Position numbers and translations under genes: made by a program | The notes under the pieces: generated by a model | The model's input: only the letters and a program-made list of their open reading frames with translations | Databases searched by the model: none | What the model was told of the DNA's origin: nothing | Assembly (NCBI RefSeq): GCF_020982545.1 | Contig: NZ_JAJKLK010000003.1 | Coordinates: forward strand, 1,364,001 to 1,428,000 | DNA from: Streptomyces sp. MNU76 | GTDB lineage: Bacteria > Actinomycetota > Actinomycetes > Streptomycetales > Streptomycetaceae | DNA: 64,000 bases | Direction of reading: 5' to 3' | Shown: positions 41,752 through 50,414 of the stretch, piece after piece | Layout of the letters: the number at the start of each line of letters is the position of its first letter | Numbering within the stretch: position 1 is the first letter of the stretch

Positions 41752-42156
41752 CTATTGCTTCCTGGTGAAGCTGCCGGCGTCGACTTCGGTGAGGACATCG
41801 AGCTTGACGAGGCGTTTCAGCTTGGCGCGGGTGCCTTCGATGTTCTTCGGCAGCAGTTCGTGGTCGAGGGCGTCGCAGACGTCACGGGCCCGGAGGGGGC
41901 CGGTGGCCTCGTTGAAGACGGCAAGGATGCGGGGGTAGTCCGGGTGCTCGGGCAGGCCGGGCGAGACTGGGTGGGCGGGGAGCCGTTCGCTGAGGGCGGT
42001 GACGGTCTTCCGGGTGATCGCCAGGTGCTCGAGGTGGGTCTCGGCTTCCCGCAGCCGTCCCTGCAGTTCAGCGATCTGTGCCCGGAGGTCGTCGGCCAGG
42101 GCCCGGGCGGCGTCTTCCTGGACGTGGAGCGCGTCGAGCAGGGGCTGGATGTTCAC
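41752..42156 (-). CDS. IS accessory protein: coiled coil plus winged helix
   Basis: A 134-residue protein. Residues 1-50 form a coiled coil (QEDAARALADDLRAQIAELQ, GRLREAETHLEHLAITRKTV). Residues 75-130 look like a winged helix (YPRILAVFNEATGPLRARDV, CDALDHELLPKNIEGTRAKL, KRLVKLDVLTEVDAGSF). GTG 42156 overlaps the transposase stop. It may bind the IS ends or regulate transposition. Confidence 0.7.
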   Translation of the reverse strand: MNIQPLLDALHVQEDAARALADDLRAQIAELQGRLREAETHLEHLAITRKTVTALSERLPAHPVSPGLPEHPDYPRILAVFNEATGPLRARDVCDALDHELLPKNIEGTRAKLKRLVKLDVLTEVDAGSFTRKQ

Positions 42157-43001
42157 GCGGTCACCGGCTTCGGGTCGCGCCAGGTGGGAGTGTTCGTGCC
42201 AGTGAGCCGGCGGGCCATGACCTGGGTCATCGCCCAGTAGACGCGGGAGGCGGAGGAGGCCGGGCGGTGTTCGTAGTCGCGGACCAGGCGCCGGTGCAGT
42301 ATCAGGATCCCGTAGGTCTGCTCGACCCTCCACCGCTTCGGCTGCGGGACGAACCCCGTGTCCTGCGGGTTACGTTCGACGGTCTCAACGTCGATGCCCA
42401 GGAGGGTGCCGTGGGCGGCAACCTGGTTCTTGAAGCCCTGGTCGACGAGGGCTTTCTCGACGGTGCCGCCAGCGTGCTCGGCGACCTGGTCCAGCAGGGC
42501 GATGCCCACGGCGTTGTCGTGCGTGCTCGCGGCGAGGACAGTGACGGCGATGACCAGGCCCAGCACGTCCACGGCCAGTCCCCGCTTGCGGCCAGGCACC
42601 CGTTTCGCCGGGTCCCGGCCGGTCGTGGAGGCGGGGACCCCGGCAGCCGCGTGGACACTCTGGGTGTCCAGCACCACCAGGGTCGGGTCCTCTAATCGGC
42701 GGGCCTTCTCACGGACCTGGCAGCGCAGGAGTTCATGAATGACCTGGTCAGTCCCGTCGTCTCGCCACGTGGCGAAGTAGTAGTACGTCGCGCTCTTGGG
42801 CGGCAGGTCGTTGGGAAGGTAGGCCCACTGGCAGCCGGTCCGGCCCTGGTAGAGGATCGCGTTCACGATTTCCCGCATCGCGTAGGCGCCCTGATGGCCA
42901 CTGACCGAGCGGTGCCGGTCCTTCCACGCCGTGATCACCGGCTCGATCAACGACCACTGCTCGTCCGTCAAGTCGCTTGGGTACGGCTTGCGTTCACTCA
43001 C
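42153..43001 (-). CDS. IS5-family DDE transposase
   Basis: A 282-residue transposase with the N-terminal domain typical of the family (YPSDLTDEQWSLIEPVI, GHQGAYAMREIVNAILYQGR, TGCQWAYLPNDLPP) and DDE residues in VVLDTQSVH, ALVDQGFKN and RRWRVEQTYGIL-like sequence. The KRVPGRKRGLAVDVLGL block is conserved in this group. GTG 43001 is taken as start. It appears intact. Confidence 0.85.
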   Translation of the reverse strand: MSERKPYPSDLTDEQWSLIEPVITAWKDRHRSVSGHQGAYAMREIVNAILYQGRTGCQWAYLPNDLPPKSATYYYFATWRDDGTDQVIHELLRCQVREKARRLEDPTLVVLDTQSVHAAAGVPASTTGRDPAKRVPGRKRGLAVDVLGLVIAVTVLAASTHDNAVGIALLDQVAEHAGGTVEKALVDQGFKNQVAAHGTLLGIDVETVERNPQDTGFVPQPKRWRVEQTYGILILHRRLVRDYEHRPASSASRVYWAMTQVMARRLTGTNTPTWRDPKPVTA

Positions 43002-43103
43002 CCCGCCACCCCAACAGACCACCGCCCGTGGACCAGCGGACTCCGCCCGCGCCCACACCATCAGGCGACGACAGAAACACTCAAAGACTCACGAACCGCC
43101 CTC

Positions 43104-43603
43104 TTAGAGCCCCGATTGATCGGGGTTTGCAGCCGGTCTGTCTCCCCTGGGGTTCCCCTGGGCTCGCGTGGCGTGAGGGCGTCGGGATAGAGCCCTCGGT
43201 GCACCGCCTCCGCCGGGGCTGGGTGTGGTCGCTGGAGCGTGGTCCCCACACAAATTCCGCCAGACCGTTGAGCTCGCGGATACCGGAGACGTCGGGCGGC
43301 AGCCAGGTCAGATGCCGTGCGAAGGCTGGATCGGAGCTCCACACGATGGGAGGCAGCCAGGGCCCGGTGAGGGTGAAGGTGTCTCAGTAGCGGCGGCGGC
43401 AGGTCCTCGTGAAGCTGTCCGTGGCCAACGCCATGGACAGTGTTGGGTACCCGGGGCCAGCGGCAGCTCGTTCGCTGCGTCACGGTGTCCGCCATGAGAC
43501 GCATGGCTCTTTCTCTCAGGCGTGTACTACGCCATGTGGTGTACGGGTCACAACGAAGTTCTGCTCGGAGGCATGCCTCAGGCGACTTCCACGGGAGGAG
43601 TGG
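43104..43603. other. region with gene fragments only
   Basis: On the minus strand, residues like SDPAFARHLTWLPPDVSGIR and ELNGLAEFVWGP form a protein-like block (43240-43345) without start or full frame. It is probably the remnant of a gene disrupted near the IS. Nothing else is recognised. Confidence 0.4.
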
Positions 43604-44602
43604 TCAGTATCCGAAGGGAATGTCGCCGTTGGTGGCGCGATGATGGGTCGTGCTGTGGGCCTGTACCCAGTCGGTGATGTAGCGCAGGGCCTTCTTCGCG
43701 GCAGAGTCGTCCTTCCCGCATCCCTCTGGAGCGGGAACACCGTCGGGATAGCAACTGGTTGAGTGCCCGTAGATCAAGCCGTCTGCGCCAGAGCCGCGGG
43801 AGCCGAGATAGGCATCTACCTGCCGTGCGGCGCCTGTGTGGCCCTCTGAACCGTTGATGGTCCACCCAAAGACGCTGGCGAGTTCGCCGCGCTCGCGTGC
43901 CTGAGCCCCGAGACGGAGCTGCCGGCCGATCGACGCGAAGTTCAGACGGGGGTCGAACAGGCCGTTGGTCATGACGCGCTGGCTGCGCGGGATGTTGGTG
44001 CCGAGTCTGTCGAAGGCCGTCCGCACGTCGTCGTAGTTGCCGGTGATGGCAACGCCTTCCTTGGCTTTCAGCCCGTCGTGCACGGCCTGCCAGCCGACAC
44101 CTCCCACGCTCGACGTGGAGAACCCGTACAAGACGCGAACCCCTCGGTTCTCAAGTTTCCTGCGTGCCAGGTCCCGTAGACCCGCCACCGAACAGTGGGT
44201 CCGTAGCGGGGAACTGCCGCCGCAGGAGTCGGGGTTCTTGATGTCCAGCCACACGAAATTGATGCGTACGCCCCGGGCGCGCTCTGTCGTGACCTGGTCG
44301 AATACCTCTTCCAGCGTGTCGCCGCGGCTGGTGATGGTCCCGTCGTGATCGGCGTACCAGCCGCCGTCGGTCCACGCGGTTGCGTCCACTTCGAGAGCGT
44401 TCGCACCGTGCGCCAGCGCGTTGACCACCCCTTCTGAGGTGAGCACGCGGTGGGCGACGGCGTATACCGGCCGGCTTCCACTGTCGTACGACGGCGCGTC
44501 CGCGCTCGCACTTGGTGCCTGGAACACGCCCGACAGTGCGGCGGTGATCGCTGTGCATGCGCCGATCACGGCCGCCGCCTTCCTGCGCCGAAGGCTGACC
44601 AC
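43604..44602 (-). CDS. secreted sphingomyelinase-D-like phospholipase
   Basis: A 332-residue exported PLC-like phosphodiesterase. A signal peptide (AAAVIGACTAITAALSGVFQ) precedes the TIM-barrel start VYAVAHRVL. The candidate catalytic and metal residues H51, E71, D73 and H86 (AHRVL, NALEVDA, YADHDG) are spaced +20, +22 and +35, identical to H12, E32, D34 and H47 of spider and bacterial sphingomyelinase D. Later blocks WLDIKNPD and SVFGWTINGSEG fit the family. GTG 44602 follows AGGAG. Such enzymes cleave sphingolipid or lysolipid head groups, often with transphosphatidylation. It is 1.1 kb from the sphingolipid locus. Confidence 0.75.
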   Translation of the reverse strand: MVSLRRRKAAAVIGACTAITAALSGVFQAPSASADAPSYDSGSRPVYAVAHRVLTSEGVVNALAHGANALEVDATAWTDGGWYADHDGTITSRGDTLEEVFDQVTTERARGVRINFVWLDIKNPDSCGGSSPLRTHCSVAGLRDLARRKLENRGVRVLYGFSTSSVGGVGWQAVHDGLKAKEGVAITGNYDDVRTAFDRLGTNIPRSQRVMTNGLFDPRLNFASIGRQLRLGAQARERGELASVFGWTINGSEGHTGAARQVDAYLGSRGSGADGLIYGHSTSCYPDGVPAPEGCGKDDSAAKKALRYITDWVQAHSTTHHRATNGDIPFGY

Positions 44603-44827
44603 GTTGCCAACTCCTATGAGAAATGGGTCGCGGAACAACTCAGGGGTATCCCCGGATGTCAGGCGGCCAGGATGCGCATGATCACGTGCCGTGCGGCAAG
44701 GGCATCTACGGCGGATCACCTTGAAGAGGTAAACCGTCGATCATGTTGTCGGCCTGCCCGTGGTTCTGCTGCCGAATGTGCTGTGCAGCCCCAGTGACGT
44801 GGCAATCGCGCAGTCGGTGGGCAGCGG

Positions 44828-45130
44828 GTGACGATGATCAGTAGATCGGTGCACCCGGCCGGACCAGATCTGGGGCTGCGTATCGAAGATGTGCACAAGG
44901 CATACGGGCGACGGCAGATCCTGCGGGGGGCCTCGCTCGACGAACCGCTCGGTGCCCTGGTGTGCGTGGTGGGAGAGAACGGCACACTGGCAAGAGACGC
45001 TGCAGCGCATCATCTGCGGGCAACTCGCGCACGACAGCGGCAAGGTGACGCGGTACGGGCGTGTGGGGTACTGCCCGCAGCGTGTGGTGCTCGACGAAGC
45101 CGCGTCCACACATCGGGCTGTGGCCCGTCC
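44828..45130 (+). pseudogene. ABC-transporter ATPase remnant
   Basis: The start (LGLRIEDVHKAYGRRQILRG, LVCVVGENGT) is that of an ABC ATPase, but the frame breaks inside the Walker A motif and the following conserved part (LQRIICGQLAHDSGKVTRYG, RVGYCPQRVVLDEA) is in a different frame. The signature and Walker B regions are absent. It is clearly non-functional. Confidence 0.65.
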
Positions 45131-45163
45131 GACGGACTCCAGGGCCGGTGCGGCTCCGCGTGA

Positions 45164-45718
45164 TCTCTCTGCCCGTGCTCGCTGTGCTCAGTTTGCCGCG
45201 TACCGCGCCACCCAGCTCGGCGTCCATGACTCGTTCCTCGCCCCCCCGCGAGAGCATCCCCGGACCTGCCTCAGATGTTCTGCTCTGCTCGGCCACCCGC
45301 TGTCAGTAGGTAGGACCGGAACAGGACTCCGACTCCTGCGTCAGGTACTCGCACCGGACACCGGAACCGGAAACGCCGCTCATGCTTCGGCAACATTGTT
45401 CGATCAGAGCCCAGAGCTCGTCGCTGACCTTCCACGGCTTCCATGGTCATGTTGGTGGAACCCTGCCTGCCGATCATGTGATTTGCCGCCCGGGAGGGTG
45501 AGTCCACGGTCAAACCCGTACGGACGGAGACGGTGCCCGATACGAAGATCGCCGACTTGTCCGTGATCTACGAGAGGAATCCCGCTCGTGTGTCTCCCCC
45601 GCGCCGTTGGCGATGCGGCCGTTTTGATCACTCCGATTGCCGCTCGTTCCGCCCCCGGAAGCACGACCGATCTGTCTGTTTCCGCGAATGACCTTGTGTG
45701 CGGTGCGGGGGGACTCCT
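45164..45718. other. no intact gene; promoter region of MMPL gene
   Basis: Several short frames on both strands lack consistent coding character. Debris of the ABC locus may continue to about 45300. The region just before 45719 should carry the MMPL promoter. Confidence 0.4.
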
Positions 45719-48013
45719 GTGACCTTGAGTTCTGGGTGTGATGACCGTGCTGCCAGCGGGCCGCGGGACGGTTGTGCGCCGAGTCGCAGTGGAGCGGTGC
45801 CGGGCGGACCGGAGGCGGGCGTGGGTGCCGGCGGGGGCGGATTGCTGGGTTGGCTGGCCTGTCGCAGTGTCAGGGCCCCGATGCGCACGCTGTGGGCGGC
45901 GGTGCTGTGCGCTGTGGCTGTGGTGTGTGTGGCGGCGCTTGGCGTCACGGCTGCCCTGTCTACGGGGGGATTCAACTCCGTGGGAACGGAGTCCGCGCAT
46001 GCTGAAGGTCTGTTGCGGAAGTTCAGGGGGGCTGACCCGGGGCTGGTACTGCGGGTGCGGTCGGAGGGGTCGGTCGACTCGGCGCGGGCGCGCTCGGACG
46101 GGGCGGCGCTGGCACGGCGGGTTGCTGCTGAACCGGGAGTGGCCGCGGTGGAGGCGTACTGGACGTCGCGTTCGCCCGCCTTGCGAGCGCACGACGGACG
46201 GTCGGCGCTGATCGGTGTCGCACTGAAGGGCGATGAAGCGGCGCAGAGGCAAGCCGCGTCGCGGATCGTGCCGCAGGTCACGGGTCGGCAGGGCTTGCTG
46301 CGGGTGTCGCCCGGCGGCCGGGTCTGGGGCGGTATCCAGGCCGCCGAGCAGGGCGAACGGGACTTGGTGCGGGCGGAATTGGTGGTCGCCCCGGTGGTCT
46401 TCGTGTGCCTGGTGTTCGCGTTCGGGTCGTGGCTTGCGGCGCTGTTTCCGCTGTTGGTGGGGGCATTGGCGGTGGCGGGGGCGTGGGCGTTCCTGCGTCT
46501 GCTGGGCGGTGTGATGGAGGTGTCGGCGATCTCGCTGAACATCGCGACTGCTCTGGGCTTCGGGCTGGCCGTGGACTATGCGCTGCTGGTGGTGACTCGC
46601 TTCCGCGAGGAAGGGGCTCGGGGGCTGGCGGTGCCGGATGCCGCGGTGGAGGCGGCCAGGACTGCGGGGCGCAGCGTGCTGGTGTCTGCCGGCGTGGTGG
46701 CACTGGCGTTCTCGGCGCTGTGGGTGTTCCCGTTCCCGTGGCTGCGGTCGATGGCCGTGGCGGGGATCGCGGTGGTGCTGCTGGCGGCGACGGCGAGTGT
46801 CGTCCTGCTGCCGGCGCTGCTGGCGATGCTGGGTTCCCGGATCGGGCACAGCGGGGCGGCGTCGAGTCCGGCCTGGCGGCGGCTCGCCCGGTGGGTGACC
46901 CGGGCGCCGTGGTCGTGGGCAGCCTGTTGTGCGGTGCTGATGGCCGTGCTGGTGTGGCCGTTCGGTCAGGCCCAGTGGGGGTTCGCCGACGAACGTGCGC
47001 TGCCCGCCGGTTCGCAGGCCCGGGAGTTCACTGAACGCCTCCGCACCGATTTCCCGGCGCAGCCCGATCGCGATCTCATCGTCGTGCTGACCCCGGCACC
47101 CGGCGATCGCGAGGTCGACCGGTACGCGCGGCGTATCAGTGCGCTGCCCGGCGTCGTCCAGGTCACCGCCCCGACGGGCCGCTACCGCACCGAGGCGGCC
47201 CAGACAGGACCGAATAGTACGAAGTCCATGTGGCTGAAGGCTTCGACGGGGCTGGATCCACAGTCTGCGGCGGCCGCACGCCTGGTGGAGCGGGTGCGGG
47301 AACTTCCCGCACCCGGACCGCGCTGGGTAGGTGGTTCACCCGCCAGGCATGTTGACGCAAAGACGGCGCTGGCCGATCGGGTGCCCTATGCCGTGCTGCT
47401 CATGGCGGCCACGACACTCGTCGCGCTGCTGCTGTACACCAGGTCGGTGCTGATTCCGCTGAAGGCCGTGGCCATGGCCGCGCTGAGCCTGACGGCCAGT
47501 CTGGGCAGCATGATCTATATCTTCCAGGAGGGCCATCTGCGGTGGCTGGTCGGCGACTTCACGACCACGGGCTTCTTGGACATGACGATTCCGCCGCTGC
47601 TGTGTGCGATCGCGTTCGCGCTGTCGCTGGACTACGAGGTCTTTTTGCTGGCCCGGGTCAAGGAGCACTACGACGCCTGGGGTGATCACCGGGAGGCGAT
47701 CGTAGAGGGCATCGCCCGCACGGGCCGGCTCATCACCGTGGCCGCCGGGGTCTTCGCCATCAGCATGGCCGGACTGGCGAGTTCGGGCATCACGACACTG
47801 AAGATGATGGGCGTGGGACTGGGGGTGGCGGTCCTGATCGATGCCACCCTCGTGCGAGGCATCCTGGTGCCGGCCTTCATGCAGCTGACCGGGCGGGCCA
47901 ACTGGTGGGCCCCGGTGTGGGTCAAACGACCTTCCGCGCAGGCAGCGAAGGAATCGCGGCACGGGCAGGACATGGTGGCTGAGAGTTCCGCAGAGGCTCC
48001 TGCGGCTCACTGA
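45719..48013 (+). CDS. MMPL-family RND lipid transporter
   Basis: A 764-residue inner-membrane transporter with the MMPL layout: one N-terminal helix (LWAAVLCAVAVVCVAALGV), an extracytoplasmic domain, five helices (AELVVAPVVFVCLVFAFGSW to VLLAATASVVLLPALLAML) including ATALGFGLAVDYALLVVTRF, then a second repeat with the proton-relay-like AIAFALSLDYEVFLLARVKE. GTG 45719 follows GGGGGGA. MMPL proteins export lipids or lipopeptides, so this one may carry the sphingolipid product to the cell surface. It is convergent with the PAP2 gene. Confidence 0.85.
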   Translation: MTLSSGCDDRAASGPRDGCAPSRSGAVPGGPEAGVGAGGGGLLGWLACRSVRAPMRTLWAAVLCAVAVVCVAALGVTAALSTGGFNSVGTESAHAEGLLRKFRGADPGLVLRVRSEGSVDSARARSDGAALARRVAAEPGVAAVEAYWTSRSPALRAHDGRSALIGVALKGDEAAQRQAASRIVPQVTGRQGLLRVSPGGRVWGGIQAAEQGERDLVRAELVVAPVVFVCLVFAFGSWLAALFPLLVGALAVAGAWAFLRLLGGVMEVSAISLNIATALGFGLAVDYALLVVTRFREEGARGLAVPDAAVEAARTAGRSVLVSAGVVALAFSALWVFPFPWLRSMAVAGIAVVLLAATASVVLLPALLAMLGSRIGHSGAASSPAWRRLARWVTRAPWSWAACCAVLMAVLVWPFGQAQWGFADERALPAGSQAREFTERLRTDFPAQPDRDLIVVLTPAPGDREVDRYARRISALPGVVQVTAPTGRYRTEAAQTGPNSTKSMWLKASTGLDPQSAAAARLVERVRELPAPGPRWVGGSPARHVDAKTALADRVPYAVLLMAATTLVALLLYTRSVLIPLKAVAMAALSLTASLGSMIYIFQEGHLRWLVGDFTTTGFLDMTIPPLLCAIAFALSLDYEVFLLARVKEHYDAWGDHREAIVEGIARTGRLITVAAGVFAISMAGLASSGITTLKMMGVGLGVAVLIDATLVRGILVPAFMQLTGRANWWAPVWVKRPSAQAAKESRHGQDMVAESSAEAPAAH

Positions 48014-48032
48014 CCACCGGGGGCGGCAGCGG

Positions 48033-49055
48033 TCAGTTGCTGTCGCGGTGGGTGAGCCGGCTGGTGAGGGCGAGGGCCAGTCCGGCGGTCGCCATTCCCG
48101 CGGCGGCGTCGAGGACGTAGTGGTAGCGGCAGTACACCACGGCCACGGTGAGCAGCGCGGTGGCTGCGATCATCAGCCGCTTCGCGGGGTGCGGTACGGG
48201 GGCTGCCCGTACGGAGAGTGCCGCTGCCCAGGCGCCTGCGACGTGGGAGGAGGGGAAGCAGGTGCCGGGCGGGTCGGCACTCGCCATCAGCTGCGCCTGA
48301 AGGGGCTGGGCGAGGTAGCCGTGCAACTGGTCGGGGGTGAAGGCCGGGGCGAGCGCGGTGATGGGGCCGGCGAGGGGCAGCAGCATGAAGCCGAGGAAGC
48401 ACAGGTAGAGGGCTAGGCACAGGGCGAGGACGTAGCGGTGCAGGGCCTGGTGCATGCCCTTGGCGAGGAAGTAGGCCGGGGGCAGCACGAAGTACAGGTA
48501 GTAGGAGCTGTAGCTGAGGCTGAGCACCTCGGTGAGGGGGCGGGAGGCGAGGGCGCCGAGCAGGAGGTTGGGGTAGGCGCCGAACAGGTGCTGTTCCCAG
48601 GCCAGCATGACGTCGTCGAGCAGGCGTCCGTGCAGGGCGAGCGACTGGGGGCCGGACGCGGAGAACAGCAGCGGTGCGCAGGCCAGCGGGTACAGCGCGC
48701 GCACGTTTGCCAGCGCTGGCGACGCCCAGTAGCGGTGTGCCGCGGCGCAGGCGAGGACGAGGCCGGCCAGGGCTGCGTAGGCCCCGGTCAGCCACGCGGC
48801 GTGCGGTACGTCCTCGCGGCCCAGGACCACTGCCGTGGCAGAGAGGAGGAGGTACCCGAGGGTCACTTTCTCCACGGCCCTCAGCAGGGGCCTGGCTGCC
48901 GGGTGGGTGTGGGATCGGTGGGCGATCTGCGGCGTGGTCCGAATGGGTGATAGCTGCGCGGGGAGAGAGGGCCTTTCGAGCAGGGGGCGAGCAGCTGCCG
49001 GCGCGGGGTCGGGCCCTCGATGCTGGGAAGGTTTCCGCTGGTCGGATGTGGTCAA
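48033..49055 (-). CDS. PAP2-superfamily membrane enzyme (AUR1-like)
   Basis: A polytopic protein (340 residues from TTG 49055; 357 from GTG 49106, which has no ribosome-binding site). The PAP2 motifs are CFPSSHVAGAW (motif C2) and YCRYHYVLDAAAG (motif C3, catalytic His and Asp). The fungal inositol-phosphorylceramide synthase AUR1 and bacterial phosphatidic-acid phosphatases share these. Its position divergent from the spt operon suggests head-group transfer to, or removal of phosphate from, a ceramide lipid; the choice between them is open. Confidence 0.75.
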   Translation of the reverse strand: MTTSDQRKPSQHRGPDPAPAAARPLLERPSLPAQLSPIRTTPQIAHRSHTHPAARPLLRAVEKVTLGYLLLSATAVVLGREDVPHAAWLTGAYAALAGLVLACAAAHRYWASPALANVRALYPLACAPLLFSASGPQSLALHGRLLDDVMLAWEQHLFGAYPNLLLGALASRPLTEVLSLSYSSYYLYFVLPPAYFLAKGMHQALHRYVLALCLALYLCFLGFMLLPLAGPITALAPAFTPDQLHGYLAQPLQAQLMASADPPGTCFPSSHVAGAWAAALSVRAAPVPHPAKRLMIAATALLTVAVVYCRYHYVLDAAAGMATAGLALALTSRLTHRDSN

Positions 49056-49193
49056 GGGACCTCGTATGTCCTTGCGTTGAGTGTCAGATCTCCGGATAGG
49101 AGACACTCACAATTACAGCTTGTCGTCACATGACTCCAATGGGCTACGGTTGCCGCGATCTTGGAGTGCACGCTGTGACAGGGCAGGTAAGCG

Positions 49194-50414
49194 ATGTCAG
49201 ATGTGAGTGGAGCGGCGGCTTCTTGGGCCGCCGTCAACAGGGCTCGGGATACCGGCGGTTATCCGTTCTTCCGCCGGATCACCGGGCAGCCGGCTCCGGG
49301 AGAAGTCTTCGTCGAGGGCATGCGGGCGATCAATGCGGCCTCCGGTGACTATCTGGGCCTGGCGTTGGATCCGCGGGTACGCGAGGCGGCGGCGGGCGCA
49401 GCGCGCGACCTGGGCGCCTCCTGCTCCGGTTCACCATTGGCGACCGGCACGTGGTCGGTGCACGCGGAACTGGCGGAAGAACTCGCCGACTTCCTGCACA
49501 GGCCGGCGGTGCTGCTGGCCACGACGGGATTCCAGGCCAATCTCGCCCTGGCCTGTCTCTTCGGCGAGGACCGTGTGGTCATCGCCGACCGTCACATCCA
49601 CGCCTCTCTCGTCGATGCGTTGCGGCTGGGATCCGCCAAGAACCGCCGGTTCCGGCACAACACGCCCGGCCACCTGGCGCGGCTGCTGGAGGAAGCCCAG
49701 GGACAGCGTCTGTCGCCGGTGGTCCTGACCGAGGGAGCGTTCTCGCTGGGCGGGGAACTGGCCGTACTGCCGGAGATCGCCGATCTTGCCGGACGTCATG
49801 CGGCCATGCTCATCGTCGACGGGGCTCACGACATCGGTGTCCTGGGCTCAGCGGGGCGTGGAGCCGGTGAACATCTCGGCTGCGAGCAGAAGATCGACGT
49901 ACTGACCGGGACCTTCTCCAAGGCGTTCGGTGCCGGCGGCGGATTCATCGCCGGAAGTACCGAACTCATCGAATACTGCCGTGTGTTCGGGCATGCTGCC
50001 GTCTACTCGGCGTCCATGCCGCCACCGACCGCCGCGGCGGCGCTCACCGCGCTGCGCATCATCCGCGACGAGCCCGAACAGCGCGCCGTACTGGCACGAC
50101 TGGCGGACCGTCTGCACGACGGACTGGCCGAGCTGGGATACGTCCGTCCCAACTGGTCCAGCCCCATCGTCGCGCTCCCGGCCGGCGACGCCGACCAGTG
50201 CCTGCACACATGGCGGGCGATGCTGGAGGCCGGTGTGTTTGTCACGCCGTTCCTCCCGCCGGGCGTCCCGCCGGGACAGTCCCGGCTGCGCCTGTCCATC
50301 ACCGCCGCCCACACCGAAGCGCACATCGACCACATCCTGGAGGTCGTGGGCCAACTCCTGCCGTCCGGCGATGCGACTGGTGTGGCAGCGGAACCGATCC
50401 CGTGTCCCGCCTGA
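49194..50414 (+). CDS. spt: serine palmitoyltransferase-like alpha-oxoamine synthase
   Basis: A 406-residue PLP enzyme that would condense serine with an acyl thioester, the first step of sphingolipid synthesis. The PLP lysine is K243 (GTFSKAFGAGG). D209 and H212 are in VDGAHDIGVLGSAGRG (DEAHS in most relatives), and H136 in RHIHASLVDAL stacks on PLP. The fold type I, alpha-oxoamine synthase family also contains KBL, AONS (BioF) and ALAS, and motifs alone do not separate them. The following bCerS, ACP and ketosynthase genes favour SPT. ATG 49194 opens the operon; the stop overlaps the next start (TGATG). Confidence 0.8.
   Translation: MSDVSGAAASWAAVNRARDTGGYPFFRRITGQPAPGEVFVEGMRAINAASGDYLGLALDPRVREAAAGAARDLGASCSGSPLATGTWSVHAELAEELADFLHRPAVLLATTGFQANLALACLFGEDRVVIADRHIHASLVDALRLGSAKNRRFRHNTPGHLARLLEEAQGQRLSPVVLTEGAFSLGGELAVLPEIADLAGRHAAMLIVDGAHDIGVLGSAGRGAGEHLGCEQKIDVLTGTFSKAFGAGGGFIAGSTELIEYCRVFGHAAVYSASMPPPTAAAALTALRIIRDEPEQRAVLARLADRLHDGLAELGYVRPNWSSPIVALPAGDADQCLHTWRAMLEAGVFVTPFLPPGVPPGQSRLRLSITAAHTEAHIDHILEVVGQLLPSGDATGVAAEPIPCPA

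Larger units (their letters stand above)
41682..43103 (-). mobile_element. IS5-type insertion sequence with two ORFs
   Basis: Imperfect terminal inverted repeats are GAGGGCGCGGGCCGTGAGT (41682-41700) and the complement of 43087-43103 (GAGGGCGGTTCGTGAGT). They enclose a DDE transposase and a second gene coupled to it by GTGA. The element is about 1.4 kb. No obvious target duplication is seen. Confidence 0.65.

Noticed and set aside
45404..46849. A 481-codon minus-strand frame over the MMPL gene start
   Set aside because: Arg/His/Pro-rich composition typical of antisense frames; the MMPL frame has transmembrane helices and family motifs.
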